Assembly: GCF_003989795.1 (NCBI RefSeq)
Contig: NZ_RZHG01000003.1
Span: 124,001-188,000, forward strand
Length of the DNA stretch: 64,000 nucleotides
Source of the DNA: Vreelandella andesensis
GTDB taxonomy: Bacteria; Pseudomonadota; Gammaproteobacteria; Pseudomonadales; Halomonadaceae
Direction of reading: 5' to 3'
Part shown: piece by piece, positions 55,184 through 63,050 of the stretch
How the letters are laid out: each line of letters starts with the position of its first letter
How positions within the stretch are numbered: position 1 is the first letter of the stretch
Notes under the pieces: model-generated
Told to the model about the DNA's origin: nothing
Databases searched by the model: none
What the model saw: only the letters and a program-made list of their open reading frames with translations
Program-made: the position numbers and the translations under genes

Positions 55184-56608
55184 CGCCTCTCCAACCAGCG
55201 CGAAAAACACTAAGACCGCCAGCAGTATCGGCCAGTGAACAGCGAACGACACTGGGTAAAGGCCCAGTGCGTCGACAAAAATAACCAAAATGCCCAGCGG
55301 ACTGACATAGCGCACCATGGTTAACCATAGTGCATAAGGCAACGGCGCAAGGCCCAGTTCATCGCGGAATGTCTCGCTTTTCAGCACAAACCCCGCCAGC
55401 AGTACCATGCCTAGGCCACCCAGTGGCATCATCCAACGAGAGGTCAAATAATCCAGCCAATCAAAGAAGTTTTTACCCGCCAGTGTCCAGTCAGCCCCCA
55501 GATTAAACGACAGCATCGCCAGCGTGCTGATTAGCCACAGCACAATACCCGTCGCCCAGGACGCTGATTTCCGAGTCATGCCTTTGTTATCGCATAACCA
55601 CGAGACCGTGGCCTCCACCATCGAAATAGACGAGGTCAACGCCGCCATTGAGAGCATTAAGAAAAACAGAATGCCAAATAGCGTGCCCATCGGCATCGCC
55701 TGGAAGGCCAACGGCAAGCTCATAAAGATGAGCCCAGGCCCTTCACCCGGGTCCATTCCGTTGGCAAAAATGACCGGGAAGATCGCCAAACCCGCCATCA
55801 GCGCGACCACCGTATCGGCCACCGCCACGCTTACCGTGGTGCGGCCAATCGAGGCACCTGTTGGCAGGTAACTGCCATAGGTAAGAATCGCCCCGGAGGC
55901 GAGCGACAACGTGAAAAAAGCATGGCCCAACGCCGCCAGCATGCCTTCACTAGAGAGACTTAATGCATTGAACGAGAATAAAAAGCTCACCGCCTCGCCA
56001 AACCCACCGGAAAACACCCCGAAGATAATCAGCAGAACGAGCATGAGCACCAACCCTGGCATCATCCAACTAACATTTTTCTCAATGCCCTCCTGAACAC
56101 CTTTTCCCACAATCACCATCGTGAGTAGCGTCACCAAGGTGCTCCATCCGCCCAAAGTAAATGGGTTAGCGTTATTGGCGGCAAACACCACTGCCATGTC
56201 GTCAACGCTGGTGCCAGCCAACCCACCGGTCAGCATTTTCCATAAATATGAGAACGACCAGCCCGCTACCACGACATAAAACGACAAAATCATAAAGCCG
56301 CAGAGCATGGCCAACCAGCCAATTAGCGACCAGGCAGAAGAGCGGCCAGACTCATTGACGACGCGGCGTATCGCATCAATGGGGCTACCACGACCACGGC
56401 GACCAAAGGCGATCTCGGTCATCATTACTGGCACGCCGACGGCAAAAATGCACGCTAGATAGACCAGCACGAAAGCCCCGCCGCCATACTCCCCGGTGAT
56501 GTAGGGAAATTTCCAAATATTGCCAAGCCCCACCGCCGAACCGGTGGCTGCCAACACAAATCCCCAGCGGCCCAGCCACTGAATGCGAGGTTGCCCAGAA
56601 GACGCCAT
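55145..56608 (-). CDS. Sodium:neurotransmitter-symporter (NSS/SNF) family transporter
   Basis: 487-residue Na+-coupled symporter of the NSS family (LeuT, MhsT-like). TM1 begins WGFVLAATGSAVGLGNIWKFPYITGEYGGGAF, the family signature with the unwound Na+/substrate site. About 11-12 transmembrane helices follow. Bacterial members carry amino acids; which one cannot be told here. Uptake of organic solutes would suit a halophile. Convergent with umuC, sharing 39 bases at their 3' ends. Confidence 0.92.
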   Translation of the reverse strand: MASSGQPRIQWLGRWGFVLAATGSAVGLGNIWKFPYITGEYGGGAFVLVYLACIFAVGVPVMMTEIAFGRRGRGSPIDAIRRVVNESGRSSAWSLIGWLAMLCGFMILSFYVVVAGWSFSYLWKMLTGGLAGTSVDDMAVVFAANNANPFTLGGWSTLVTLLTMVIVGKGVQEGIEKNVSWMMPGLVLMLVLLIIFGVFSGGFGEAVSFLFSFNALSLSSEGMLAALGHAFFTLSLASGAILTYGSYLPTGASIGRTTVSVAVADTVVALMAGLAIFPVIFANGMDPGEGPGLIFMSLPLAFQAMPMGTLFGILFFLMLSMAALTSSISMVEATVSWLCDNKGMTRKSASWATGIVLWLISTLAMLSFNLGADWTLAGKNFFDWLDYLTSRWMMPLGGLGMVLLAGFVLKSETFRDELGLAPLPYALWLTMVRYVSPLGILVIFVDALGLYPVSFAVHWPILLAVLVFFALVGEALNPRLYPVLRSR

Positions 56609-56700
56609 GACCTTCTACCTTGTCAGAAAAAAGCGCCTATCCTAGAGGATTTTATAACTAAAACCCAAAATTCTTACTGGCACCACTTTGCTGGCACCAC

Positions 56701-56734
56701 CTTCTTAGTAACACCACCTTCTTAGTAACACCAC
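56701..56734. repeat. Two perfect tandem copies of a 17-bp unit
   Basis: CTTCTTAGTAACACCAC occurs twice in a row. Related shorter pieces (CTGGCACCAC, twice) precede it from about 56678. It lies in the 147-base gap between the MFS and NSS genes (both minus). Confidence 0.85.
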
Positions 56735-56755
56735 CGCTCTACCACCACGTAGACA

Positions 56756-57979
56756 TCAAGCCACCTTCAACGCTTTGGCCTGTGCATCTAACCGCTGAGC
56801 GGTTTGGTCGATCTGCCGCAACCAGATTAATAACAGCGCTCCTAAGGTAACAAAACCACCGGCCAGCCATAGCCCCAGGTAATAATTGCCGAAAGACTCC
56901 GCCAACATACCCGTTAACGCTGGGGCAATAATTTGAGCAGTGCCATAAGCCAGCGTCATTCGTCCCATTAATCGGGCGGGGCTAGCCGGATACAACCTGC
57001 CCGCCATCGTAAGCACCAAACACACACAGCCCAAGAAGGTGCCACCATAAAGCACCGCACTTAATAACACGCCAGCCAAGCTTGACGTGATCGCAGGCAA
57101 TACAATGCCCACCGCCTGAATAAGCATGGCCACAATCAGCGCGCCTAAATAACCGATACGCCGAGCCACTAAGTCCCACAGCATCACCGCAGGCGCCGCG
57201 GCCAACCCCACCAATGCAAACACCCAATTGCCTGCGCCAGCCAAAAGCGGCTCACGTTCAACAATCGCCACAATAAACGTCGCACTAATCACATAGCCGT
57301 AACCGGCACAAAAATAGGCTGGCAACATCAACCGCATAAAGGTACGGCTGGGCGGTCTGGCCGGTTCAACATGGTGAGCAGTATCGCCAAGCCGGGGTTT
57401 TACAGGGCGTGGCAACCATCGCCAGGCAGGCACTAACAACACAACACCCAACGCACTAAAGCCCCACCACTGGGCCTGCCAGTTAAGCGAAAATGCCAGC
57501 ATTATCTCAACCGCCAACGCCGCCACCACAATGCCAATGCCCACACCCGCAAAATGAATGCCTAACTCACCCCGCTGACGATGTTGAATCAGCCAATGCA
57601 GAATCAGCCCCGACGCCAGCAGCATGGAACCGCTACTCGACAGCCCTGCAATAAAGCGCAGCCCTGCCCAGAGCCAAAAGTGTTCCGTTAGGGCCATACC
57701 TGCTGTGCTCAGCACCGCCAGTAGCAAACCAATCCTAAACAGCGTGTCTTTGAGATACACCGTTCGAATTGACGCCGCCAGTACCGCACCTAGCATATAC
57801 CCCGCATAGTTGAGCGCTGCCAGCCAACCGCCATTGGCATCGTTAAGCCAACTCTGCTGCTGCATCATCGGCAGTAACGGGGTATAAGCAAAGCGCGCAA
57901 CACCAATGCATAGGATTTGGCTAAAAACACCAGCCAACAATACTTTAAAGCGCTGAGATTGAAGACTAGCAGTGGTCAT
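56756..57979 (-). CDS. YbfB/YjiJ-family MFS transporter
   Basis: 407-residue major-facilitator protein of the YbfB/YjiJ family, with 12 predicted helices. TM1 is VLLAGVFSQILCIGVARFAYTPLLPMM and the second signature is WLAALNYAGYMLGAVLA. The substrate is unknown. The start is at 57979, with GAGGAAG upstream; a GTG two codons earlier shares the frame. Upstream of the NSS gene but with 147 bases between, so probably a separate unit. Confidence 0.88.
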   Translation of the reverse strand: MTTASLQSQRFKVLLAGVFSQILCIGVARFAYTPLLPMMQQQSWLNDANGGWLAALNYAGYMLGAVLAASIRTVYLKDTLFRIGLLLAVLSTAGMALTEHFWLWAGLRFIAGLSSSGSMLLASGLILHWLIQHRQRGELGIHFAGVGIGIVVAALAVEIMLAFSLNWQAQWWGFSALGVVLLVPAWRWLPRPVKPRLGDTAHHVEPARPPSRTFMRLMLPAYFCAGYGYVISATFIVAIVEREPLLAGAGNWVFALVGLAAAPAVMLWDLVARRIGYLGALIVAMLIQAVGIVLPAITSSLAGVLLSAVLYGGTFLGCVCLVLTMAGRLYPASPARLMGRMTLAYGTAQIIAPALTGMLAESFGNYYLGLWLAGGFVTLGALLLIWLRQIDQTAQRLDAQAKALKVA

Positions 57980-58165
57980 AAACACTTCCTCGTCAAGGCG
58001 CTGCCGTTTGTATCGCCAGAATTTTTATATTCATTTTTAATGAATTAATCATACGCGGATAAGTCCACGGCACCATCGCCCAAACGTGGTAGGTACAATC
58101 AGCGCATCTGCATCAAGAATCTGGCAGACTAGATAGCGATAAACACCCAACGGAGAGTGCTTAAC

Positions 58166-59506
58166 ATGAGCAACAGCGCCAAACCCTGGACGCAGCCAAT
58201 GCCCGACGCGCAGTTCAACATAATGCGCGACATTCTTGCCGCCCCGAGTCCCGTAGGCCTAGAAGGTGCCATGACCTACGGCGTACTGAAACCCTACTTT
58301 GACAGCTTCGCGCCAAGTGACTGGCATCTGCATCAATTTAAAGGCAACGCTGGTGTAGTACTGGACACCCACCCTGGCCGCGATGACATGTTTAAAGTGA
58401 TGATCATCGGCCATGCGGACAAAATCCGCATGCAGGTTCGCTCGATTGGCGAAGACGGCAAAATCTGGATCAACACCGACTCCTTCTTGCCTACCGTGCT
58501 TATCGGCCATGAAGTGAAGCTGTTCAGCGAAGACCCAGACGCCTCTGGCAGCTACCGCTGCATTCAAGGCGGCACGGTAGAAGCCCTTGGCGCTATTCAC
58601 TTTTCTGACCCGGCGCAGCGCGATGGCAGCAAAGGCATCAAAAAAGAGCAGATCTACCTGGACCTACAGATCCACGGCGAAAACAAAAAGCAGCAGGTGC
58701 TGAATCTGGGCGTTCGCCCAGGCGATTCAATTATCTTCGACCGTCCTATTCGCCCTGGCTTTAGCCCAAACACCTTCTACGGCGCTTACCTGGATAACGG
58801 CTTGGGCTGCTTTGTCACCGCAGAAGTAGCAAAGCTAATCGCTGAAGCTGGCGGCACCAAAAAAGTACGCGTGCTATTTGCCATTGCCAGCTACGAAGAA
58901 ATTGGCCGTTTTGGCAGCCGCGTATTAGCTGGCGAACTAAAGCCAGACGCATTGATTGGTGTCGACGTTAACCACGACTACGTGGCCGCCCCCGGCATTG
59001 GCGACAAGCGAATGCAGTCGCTAGAAATGGGCAAAGGTTTCACCATGGCGGTAGGCTCTATTGCCAGCGAACAACTTAACCGCATTATCGCCAGCGCCGC
59101 TAAAAAGCAGGATATTCCCCTGCAACGGGATATTGTCGGCGTGGATACTGGCACTGACGGCATGGCAGGCGTGCTAGCGTCTATCGACAGCGCAGCCACG
59201 TCGATCGGCTTTCCGATTCGCAACATGCACACCATTTCCGAAACCGGCAATACTCAGGATGTGCTAGCGGCAATTCACGCGCTAACCCACACGTTGAAAG
59301 CACTCGACGCCCTGCCTGACCTTCAGCGGGAATTCCTAGACAACCACCCGCGGCTTGACCAAGCCAGTCCGCTTAGCCACCAAGGCAGCGACAAGCCTGA
59401 TGGCGATACCTCTGATAGCGACAAGCCTGATAGCGACAAGCCTGATAATGCTCCTGCTAATGACAAAGACAAAAAAGCTGCAAAGCCAAAAAAAGCGAAG
59501 AAATAG
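58166..59506 (+). CDS. M42-family metallopeptidase (NAGGN-linked type)
   Basis: 446-residue dinuclear metallopeptidase. Ligands and catalytic residues in order: H83 and D85 (GHADKI), D210 (AYLDNG), E244-E245 (SYEEIG), D267 (GVDVNHD) and His in NMHTISE. The overall sequence resembles the M42 peptidase of the three-gene N-acetylglutaminylglutamine amide osmolyte locus, but no asnO/ngg-type partner is in this window. From about residue 395 a tail of Asp/Lys/Pro/Ser repeats (SDKPD) ends in a Lys-rich stretch. The ATG at 58166 has GGAGAG upstream. Confidence 0.87.
   Translation: MSNSAKPWTQPMPDAQFNIMRDILAAPSPVGLEGAMTYGVLKPYFDSFAPSDWHLHQFKGNAGVVLDTHPGRDDMFKVMIIGHADKIRMQVRSIGEDGKIWINTDSFLPTVLIGHEVKLFSEDPDASGSYRCIQGGTVEALGAIHFSDPAQRDGSKGIKKEQIYLDLQIHGENKKQQVLNLGVRPGDSIIFDRPIRPGFSPNTFYGAYLDNGLGCFVTAEVAKLIAEAGGTKKVRVLFAIASYEEIGRFGSRVLAGELKPDALIGVDVNHDYVAAPGIGDKRMQSLEMGKGFTMAVGSIASEQLNRIIASAAKKQDIPLQRDIVGVDTGTDGMAGVLASIDSAATSIGFPIRNMHTISETGNTQDVLAAIHALTHTLKALDALPDLQREFLDNHPRLDQASPLSHQGSDKPDGDTSDSDKPDSDKPDNAPANDKDKKAAKPKKAKK
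59384..59443 (+). repeat. In-frame 15-bp repeats in the M42 peptidase tail
   Basis: GATAGCGACAAGCCT twice in tandem (59414-59443), with related units GATGGCGATACCTCT and GGCAGCGACAAGCCT before it. They encode SDKPD-like pentapeptides. Confidence 0.85.
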
Positions 59507-59530
59507 CATAACGAAGAACTAGTGTAATAA

Positions 59531-59558
59531 CCCCCCGGCCAGTGCACTGGCCGGGGGA
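59531..59558 (+). terminator. Perfect palindromic hairpin after the M42 peptidase gene
   Basis: CCCCGGCCAGTGCACTGGCCGGGG type palindrome with further C/G flanks. No U-run follows (ATTATTGG), so it could be a terminator of weak type or a stabilising stem. In 59559-59822 I see no gene, only the candidate promoter at 59760. Confidence 0.6.
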
Positions 59559-59759
59559 TTATTGGGTCTTACTCGATCTTTCTTCACAAATATCCAATTC
59601 ATGTGTCTTTGTGCACCACAAGTATTCCCTGCCTGCTTCCTTTTAACGTCTCCCTCCGCTATACGCACAAAATTCGCCCTGTAGCCGTTGAGTTATCCAA
59701 CCTACGCTATAAAACAGAAAATAGTTTCGTGTCATGGGCCAAACAAACCTTTAGTTCGC

Positions 59760-59789
59760 TTGCAGTGTCTTGAAACAAAAACATACAAT
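59760..59789 (+). promoter_or_regulatory. Candidate sigma-70 promoter of mipA
   Basis: TTGCAG, 18 bases, TACAAT. It lies 34 bases before the mipA start codon, giving a short leader. Confidence 0.4.
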
Positions 59790-59822
59790 CACGCACGTTT
59801 GCATAATTAAAAGGACGCTACC

Positions 59823-60650
59823 GTGACCATGCCCCCTACCAACCTCGTGCAGCAATGCACTGCTTATAAGCCTTCCGCTTATCAGTACCAGCCTTCTCGT
59901 CGACTAACTCCGCTGCTAGCGGCTGCCTTTAGCATCGTGATATCCGCGCCAGCCTGGGGCGACAGCTGGGAAGGCAGCGTAGGCGCAGGAGTTACCTATG
60001 CACCTGACTATCTAGGTAGTAACGATTATGAAACACGGCCATTGCCCGTTGTTAACCTAACTTATGGCGACCAGCTCTCGATCAACTTACGCAACGGGAT
60101 TGAGTGGCACGCTATCCGTAACGGCAACTGGACCGCGTCTCCGTTTATTGGCTACACCTTTGGACGAGACAATAAAGGCGATATCAGCCAGTTTGAAGAA
60201 GTCGATGGTGGCGCAACGCTGGGCTTACGGGTTAGCTATCAGCAAGGGTTTTGGCGTTATAGCGTTGCAGGCAGCACGCCGGTAAGCGGCGATGTTGAAG
60301 GGGCAAAATTTTCAGCCAATGCCGCCCTGCGCATGCCCGTTAGCGAACGGACGCTCTTTACGATAACGCCCAGCGTTACCTATTCAAACGAGAAATGGAC
60401 CGAATCGCTGTTCGCTGTTTCCACTCAAGACAGCCTTCGCAGCGGTATGGCTGCCTACACGCCAGATGGTGGCTATTGGCGAATGGGAGTAAATACTAGC
60501 CTTAGTTACGCTCTCACCCCTGAATGGACAGCCACTGGCTTTGTTGGCGCGGCGTATCTCACTGGCAGCGCTGCCGACAGCCCGATTGTTGATGAGCTAG
60601 GCAGCGATTGGCAAGCTCTCACCGGGGTAACACTAAGCTATCGTTTTTAA
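59823..60650 (+). CDS. mipA: MipA/OmpV-family outer-membrane protein
   Basis: 275-residue beta-barrel protein of the MipA/OmpV family (OmpV-like porins or MltA-interacting scaffold). The long leader has a basic region followed by LTPLLAAAFSIVISAPAWG and cleavage near residue 46. Family hallmarks are GVTYAPDYLGSNDYETRPLPVVNLTYGDQ and the C-terminal ...VTLSYRF ending in Phe, the outer-membrane insertion signal. The GTG at 59823 is preceded by AAGGACG; an ATG two codons later is possible. Confidence 0.9.
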   Translation: MTMPPTNLVQQCTAYKPSAYQYQPSRRLTPLLAAAFSIVISAPAWGDSWEGSVGAGVTYAPDYLGSNDYETRPLPVVNLTYGDQLSINLRNGIEWHAIRNGNWTASPFIGYTFGRDNKGDISQFEEVDGGATLGLRVSYQQGFWRYSVAGSTPVSGDVEGAKFSANAALRMPVSERTLFTITPSVTYSNEKWTESLFAVSTQDSLRSGMAAYTPDGGYWRMGVNTSLSYALTPEWTATGFVGAAYLTGSAADSPIVDELGSDWQALTGVTLSYRF

Positions 60651-60747
60651 ATAGGCCGTTGTTAAACTTCCCAAGCGACGCTGAATAAATGCAAAACGGC
60701 GAGCATAGTGCCCGCCGTCATAGTTTCCTGCACTAAAAGCGTATTGG

Positions 60748-61434
60748 TTAACGCGCCAGCCACGCCATAAGCGCTTCAGCGGTGGCCGCTGAGGAAGGCG
60801 GGTTTTGGCCAGTAATCAATTGGCCGTCTTCACGCACGTAAACCGCAAAGTCGTCCGCCTTGCTGTAAATGCCGCCACACTGCTGCAACGCATTTTCCAC
60901 CAAATGCGGCACAATCGCCGTCAGCCCCACGGCATCTTCTTCGCCGTTGGTAAAGCCTGTGACTTGGCGCCCTTTCACCAGGGGCTCACCACTACTGGTT
61001 TTTGCATTAATCAACACGATGGGCGCATGGCACACCGATGCCACGGGCTTGCCTTGGGCAATAAAGTTTTCAATCAATTGGATAGAATCTTTATCGTTCA
61101 CCAAGTCCCACAGCGGGCCATGGCCGCCCGGATAAAACACAGCATCGAAATCATCAGCATTCATATCGCTAAGGCGATGCGTCGCGGCTAGCGCCGCATT
61201 CGCTTCATCATCTTGCTTAAAACGCCGCGTTTCATCGGTCTGGCTATCGTCTGCGTCGCTTTTCGGGTCAAGCGGCGGCTGGCCACCGTTTGGCGAGGCC
61301 AGTGTCACTTCTGCACCCGCGTCTTTAAAGATATAGTACGGCGCCGCTAGCTCTTCTAACCAAAAGCCGGTTTTTTCGCCGGTATCTCCTAGCTGATCGT
61401 GAGAGGTCAGCACCACCAAAATACGCTTGCTCAT
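60748..61434 (-). CDS. DJ-1/PfpI-type class I glutamine amidotransferase-like protein
   Basis: 228-residue protein of the DJ-1/PfpI/Hsp31-like superfamily. The nucleophile elbow VASVCHAP puts C135 next to H136, an Asp/Glu-rich insert (about 55-80) follows SPNGGQPPLDPKSD, and YPGGHGPLWD carries the conserved oxyanion Gly. Relatives are chaperones, glyoxalases or deglycases, and which applies is not determinable here. AGGAGTC precedes the ATG. It stands alone, convergent with mipA. Confidence 0.88.
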   Translation of the reverse strand: MSKRILVVLTSHDQLGDTGEKTGFWLEELAAPYYIFKDAGAEVTLASPNGGQPPLDPKSDADDSQTDETRRFKQDDEANAALAATHRLSDMNADDFDAVFYPGGHGPLWDLVNDKDSIQLIENFIAQGKPVASVCHAPIVLINAKTSSGEPLVKGRQVTGFTNGEEDAVGLTAIVPHLVENALQQCGGIYSKADDFAVYVREDGQLITGQNPPSSAATAEALMAWLAR

Positions 61435-61572
61435 CAGATGACTCCTAATTGTGAAAAGCGCAATAGTTTCTTGCGTTCACTACTTTACCTTGGGGCAAGT
61501 TTTCTTGGTTGCAAGGCAAAGCGCCTTAGATAAGATAGACCAGTGACTCCCCTTTTATTCTAGCGAGACGCC

Positions 61573-62355
61573 GTGAGCATTGAAGCGCGAGAGTTTTATC
61601 GCCAAGGGCCAATGCACCGCCCAGAGCGTGCCAGCAGTTTTGCCCTGATCCGTCGCCAGTTCGATTTTCGTTCGATTGAAATAGGCCGCTGGGTGACCAC
61701 CGCCGAACGCGACCGCGCCGCCGAGCTTTTTCACGATGCCCTATGTGATTTAATGCTGATACTGCATGGCAATGAAGCGCTGATTTCCCTGCGTGGCTCG
61801 TTAGCCCTGCAGTACGGTAGCGGCGGCAGGCCCGGCGTTTCAGCCCATTACGACCCCAGCCAGCGCAGCTTTTCGCTAGCCAAGAACGCAGGACCTGGCA
61901 GTATTGCCCACGAATGGTTTCACGCCTTCGATCATTACATTGCCCAGAAGTGTTTTAACAACATGCCCGCTAGCGCCTTCGCCTCGGCGGCATGGCTAGC
62001 AGATGCTATTCCCATTAACCACCCGCTCAACCAGCGCTTACTCGCCTGCTTCCACGCCATTCTGCTTCACCCCGACGGACAGCAGCCTAGCGCGCTTTTC
62101 AACCACTCAGCCATCATGGACAAAGCACAAGGCCAGCTGTATTACAGCAAGCCAGAAGAGCTATGCGCCCGGGCCTTTGAAGCTTTCGTGCAAGACGCCA
62201 CCATCAAAAACCACTTCCTGGTGAAAGGCACAAAAACCTCTCCCGAGGCAGAACACGGCCTGTACCCACAAGGAGAACAGCGGGAACGCATCAACGCGCT
62301 GTTCAGCGCCTATTTTGCCAGTTTGGGGAAAGCACTCAGCAAAGAGAGCCCTTAA
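61573..62355 (+). CDS. CLCA_X-family putative zinc metalloprotein
   Basis: 260-residue protein I recognise as the CLCA_X type of uncharacterised proteins. H113-E-W-F-H117 within GSIAHEWFHAFDHYI is a zincin-like HExxH, and the later SKPEELCARAFEAFVQD provides a candidate third-ligand Glu, a layout like phage-associated LPD domains. No signal peptide is seen, so it is cytoplasmic. GTG start behind GCGAGACGCC. The downstream 28-residue protein may be separate. Catalysis has not been shown for the family to my knowledge. Confidence 0.75.
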   Translation: MSIEAREFYRQGPMHRPERASSFALIRRQFDFRSIEIGRWVTTAERDRAAELFHDALCDLMLILHGNEALISLRGSLALQYGSGGRPGVSAHYDPSQRSFSLAKNAGPGSIAHEWFHAFDHYIAQKCFNNMPASAFASAAWLADAIPINHPLNQRLLACFHAILLHPDGQQPSALFNHSAIMDKAQGQLYYSKPEELCARAFEAFVQDATIKNHFLVKGTKTSPEAEHGLYPQGEQRERINALFSAYFASLGKALSKESP

Positions 62356-62429
62356 TAAAACGAAGGTGTGCGAAACGTACCAATGGCGACTACGCTTCAT
62401 TGACACTCATATCTCAAAGGAAGAGAAAC

Positions 62430-62516
62430 ATGCCGTCTACTACTACGATCGTGGTTATCATTGTTGTCATCGTTGTCGTCGCAGGTATCGGTTTCAGTGG
62501 CATATTTCCCTTTTAA
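62430..62516 (+). CDS. 28-residue hydrophobic peptide
   Basis: MPSTTT followed by a run of Ile and Val (about 12 residues) then AGIGFSGIFPF. GGAAGAG before the ATG is a good ribosome site. It reads like a single membrane helix, perhaps a small stress-membrane peptide. It lies 75 bases after the CLCA_X stop and ends 25 bases before a 15-bp hairpin. Not recognised; coding is supported only by the ribosome site and composition. Confidence 0.5.
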   Translation: MPSTTTIVVIIVVIVVVAGIGFSGIFPF

Positions 62517-62541
62517 AGGAAACTGATACCAGACTCACCGT

Positions 62542-62579
62542 GGCCTCCTGATCACCGTTTAAAGGGTGATCAGGAGGCC
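62542..62579. terminator. 15-bp perfect hairpin after the 28-residue ORF
   Basis: GGCCTCCTGATCACC, loop GTTTAAAG, GGTGATCAGGAGGCC, extended by two G-T pairs and two C-G pairs outside. No U-run follows. Probably an mRNA end or a stable cruciform-capable element. Confidence 0.6.
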
Positions 62580-62662
62580 GTGGATGGTACGGAATTGAAA
62601 GGCAGAAGATTCATAAGTGTTAGGCGATTGCTCCACGCAGCTGAAAAATAGGCCTCTTTGCA

Positions 62663-62782
62663 TCAAAGGCCCAAAAACGACATATCCAGCGCTGGGGAGA
62701 TTTCAAACCACTGCTCAGCAAGACTACCAACACTAGCGTGAAATTCGCCTTTGGGAACGGCAGCCATATACTGAGTGGCCAT
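62663..62782 (-). CDS. 39-residue hypothetical protein
   Basis: Small frame starting MATQYMAAVPKGEFHASVG and ending in ALDMSFLGL, preceded by TTAGGAGCT (ribosome site seven bases from ATG). It lies beyond the tRNA-remnant terminator on the same strand. No family recognised; the SPALDMSFLGL ending is neutral to hydrophobic. Coding is uncertain. Confidence 0.4.
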   Translation of the reverse strand: MATQYMAAVPKGEFHASVGSLAEQWFEISPALDMSFLGL

Positions 62783-62836
62783 TATTAGCTCCTAACATCG
62801 TGCAAACCGCATGTGGGTAACTAAAAAAACAGGCAT

Positions 62837-62863
62837 AAAAAAACCCGCTGATTTCTCAGCGGG
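62837..62863 (-). terminator. Terminator of a minus-strand transcript, probably a split tRNA
   Basis: Reading minus: CCCGCTGA, GAAA loop, TCAGCGGG, then seven T residues. The only thing upstream in that direction within reach is the tRNA-Ser-like 3' end at 62880-62899, so this is most likely its terminator, left behind at the insertion junction. Confidence 0.65.
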
Positions 62864-62879
62864 CTTCTTCTATATTCTT

Positions 62880-62899
62880 TGGCGGAGGGGGAGTCCGCT
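62880..62899 (-). other. tRNA-Ser-like 3' end, likely attachment site (att) half
   Basis: On the minus strand this reads ACTCCCCCTCCGCCA: a tRNA acceptor 3' half with discriminator G and CCA, as in tRNA-Ser. Before it the sequence does not form a T-arm, so the tRNA body is absent here. With the integrase next to it, it fits a tRNA gene split by site-specific integration. Confidence 0.45.
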
Positions 62900-63050
62900 A
62901 GATTGATATCCACTATCATCTACTGAAATATCCAATCTTAAACAAAATCATAGGGTTGAATTGCATCTTTGTCTATTGAAGTCTATGGTAATCTTTAACA
63001 TATGGGGGACTACTTGGGGGACTGATCCCCATTTATTAGAGAGGTACGCC

